Assembly: GCA_964413525.1 (NCBI GenBank)
Contig: CAYPTI010000099.1
Location: 1 to 6,617, forward strand
Source of the DNA: CAYPTI01 sp964413525 [NCBI: uncultured bacterium]
GTDB lineage: Bacteria > T1Sed10-126
Length of the DNA stretch: 6,617 nt
Reading direction: 5' to 3'
The first letter of the stretch is position 1. Every line of letters begins with the position of its first letter. The notes below the pieces were generated by a model, which had not been told where the DNA came from, did no database searches, and saw only the letters and a program-made list of their open reading frames with translations. The position numbers were made by a program, and so were the translations under genes. Shown here in pieces: positions 5,611 through 6,617 of the stretch.

Positions 5611-6617
5611 GTGAATGTCCGTATGGCTGAAGTAGTTCCCCGGAGCTTGCTGGTTTTGCTGGTGTCCATTCTGACGGTGACGGTCCTGGTCGCCTGCGGT
5701 GGATCGGAACCGGAAGCCGATCAGGAGATGCAGGAGTCGGAAACCCAGGAGACCGAAATGCAAGAAGAAGACGTTGAAGAGGTCACCCTGGAGATCGGGA
5801 CGTTCGTCCCGCACCAGAGGGATTTCATCAGCGCTCACTCCGTGGTCATCCTGCCGGAAATCCTGGAGGAACAATCGCCGGGAATGTTTAACATTGAACA
5901 CGCCGGGGGACCGGAGACTTTCCCGCCGTTTGAGCTGTACGGATACGTTGAGGATGGAACCATCGACATGGCAAGCCTTCCCACCGCGTTTTACGGAAGC
6001 GACATCTTCCTGGCGGTGGCGGCCAACTATCCCGACATGACCCCGGGCCGGCTTCGGGAAATCGGGTTTTATGATTGGATGAAGGACCTCCATGCCGAGC
6101 ACGGGGTGAATTACATGGGATACTCCGTCAGCGGGCTGTCCTTCCACTGCTATACCCAGGAGGACGTCGAGGAACCGGAGGACCTGGAGGGGATGTCGAT
6201 TTACGGGACCTCGAGTACACAGAGTCTGCTGGAGTACTTCGGGGCCGAGACGGTGTTCATGCCGCTTCCGGAGCTGTACACGGCGATCGAGCGTGGCGTG
6301 GTGTCAGGGATGTGCCAGCCGGACATTTCGCTGGTGGTGAACAACGAGTATTACGAGCATCTGAATTACATGATCGAGCCCGGATTTTTTCAGCTTGAGA
6401 CGGCGATGATCATGAACATGGACAGCTGGGAGAGTCTTTCCGATCAGCATCAGGAGGCCCTGCAACGGGGCATCCGGGAAATGGAGCGCCGGGCCCGGGA
6501 CTTCATCCAGGAGACCGGGGCGGAACATCGGGAATTTCTGCTGGAAGAACAGGGGATGGAGATTGCCGAATTCGAAGGCGACGCGGCGGATCGATGGACG
6601 CGCGCCGCCCGGCGGGA
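5611..6617 (+). CDS. TRAP transporter solute-binding lipoprotein, DctP family, 3' end cut by window edge
   Basis: Extracytoplasmic solute receptor of a tripartite ATP-independent periplasmic transporter, 335 codons visible. The signal peptide has Arg residues, the core LLVLLVSILTVTVLVAC, and a lipobox LVAC with Cys29 as the lipidated residue. A very acidic Glu/Gln-rich linker follows (about 30-60). The family signature is DLEGMSIYGTSSTQSLLEYFGAETVFMPLPELYTAIERGVVSG (from about 191). Within it Tyr198 replaces the Arg that in SiaP (Arg147) binds the ligand carboxylate. I chose GTG at 5611 because GGAGGG (5598-5603) is 7 bases upstream; ATGs at 5596 and 5623 are alternatives that keep the signal peptide. 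It has its own promoter. The membrane subunits (DctQ, DctM) probably lie beyond the right edge. The ligand is unknown. Confidence 0.93.
   Translation, partial: MNVRMAEVVPRSLLVLLVSILTVTVLVACGGSEPEADQEMQESETQETEMQEEDVEEVTLEIGTFVPHQRDFISAHSVVILPEILEEQSPGMFNIEHAGGPETFPPFELYGYVEDGTIDMASLPTAFYGSDIFLAVAANYPDMTPGRLREIGFYDWMKDLHAEHGVNYMGYSVSGLSFHCYTQEDVEEPEDLEGMSIYGTSSTQSLLEYFGAETVFMPLPELYTAIERGVVSGMCQPDISLVVNNEYYEHLNYMIEPGFFQLETAMIMNMDSWESLSDQHQEALQRGIREMERRARDFIQETGAEHREFLLEEQGMEIAEFEGDAADRWTRAARR

Noticed and set aside
5440-6147. 235-codon open frame on the minus strand (and 4947-5510)
   Set aside because: The first overlaps the signal peptide and core of the TRAP binding protein antisense, the second the end of the rightward alpha gene. 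Neither has a convincing start or motif.
1-6617. CRISPR array, tRNA/rRNA genes, insertion sequence ends or transposase
   Set aside because: I looked on both strands and saw no regularly spaced repeats, no tRNA-like cloverleaf with its conserved arms, and no transposase motifs or terminal inverted repeats.

Overview
The window is a bacterial catabolic locus. Bacterial origin is suggested by Shine-Dalgarno-led genes with tight spacing, sigma70-like promoters, a lipobox-type signal peptide and a TRAP transporter binding protein. The DNA is GC-rich (Arg is mostly CGG) and the proteins are rather acidic. A Gram-negative marine or environmental bacterium is a reasonable guess, but nothing here fixes the phylum.

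Layout. Positions 1-3061 hold a leftward group, read from right to left: a short-chain dehydrogenase/reductase (SDR), an 81-residue protein of unknown function, a Rieske oxygenase alpha subunit, and a beta subunit cut by the left edge. Positions 3062-3468 are a 407-base divergent intergenic region with candidate promoters on both strands and several dyads. Positions 3469-5237 hold a rightward pair: a second, different oxygenase in the order beta then alpha. Positions 5238-5610 are non-coding and carry a good promoter candidate. From 5611 to the right edge runs a TRAP transporter solute-binding lipoprotein (DctP family), which is open at the edge.

How it could work together (inference). The lipoprotein would capture an organic substrate in the periplasm for import. 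The two ring-hydroxylating dioxygenases would act on an aromatic substrate or its intermediate, and the NAD-type SDR would oxidise a dihydrodiol or alicyclic alcohol. No ferredoxin, reductase, ring-cleavage enzyme, regulator or TRAP membrane subunit lies in the window, so these must be outside it. The substrate cannot be read from the sequence.

The points most worth a second look are: the binding protein has Tyr where the TRAP family has its carboxylate-binding Arg; two paired oxygenases diverge from one regulatory region with opposite subunit order; a small unexplained protein sits inside the oxygenase group; and the divergent region contains several dyads. I found no evidence of a wholly new system, RNA gene, insertion sequence or CRISPR array.
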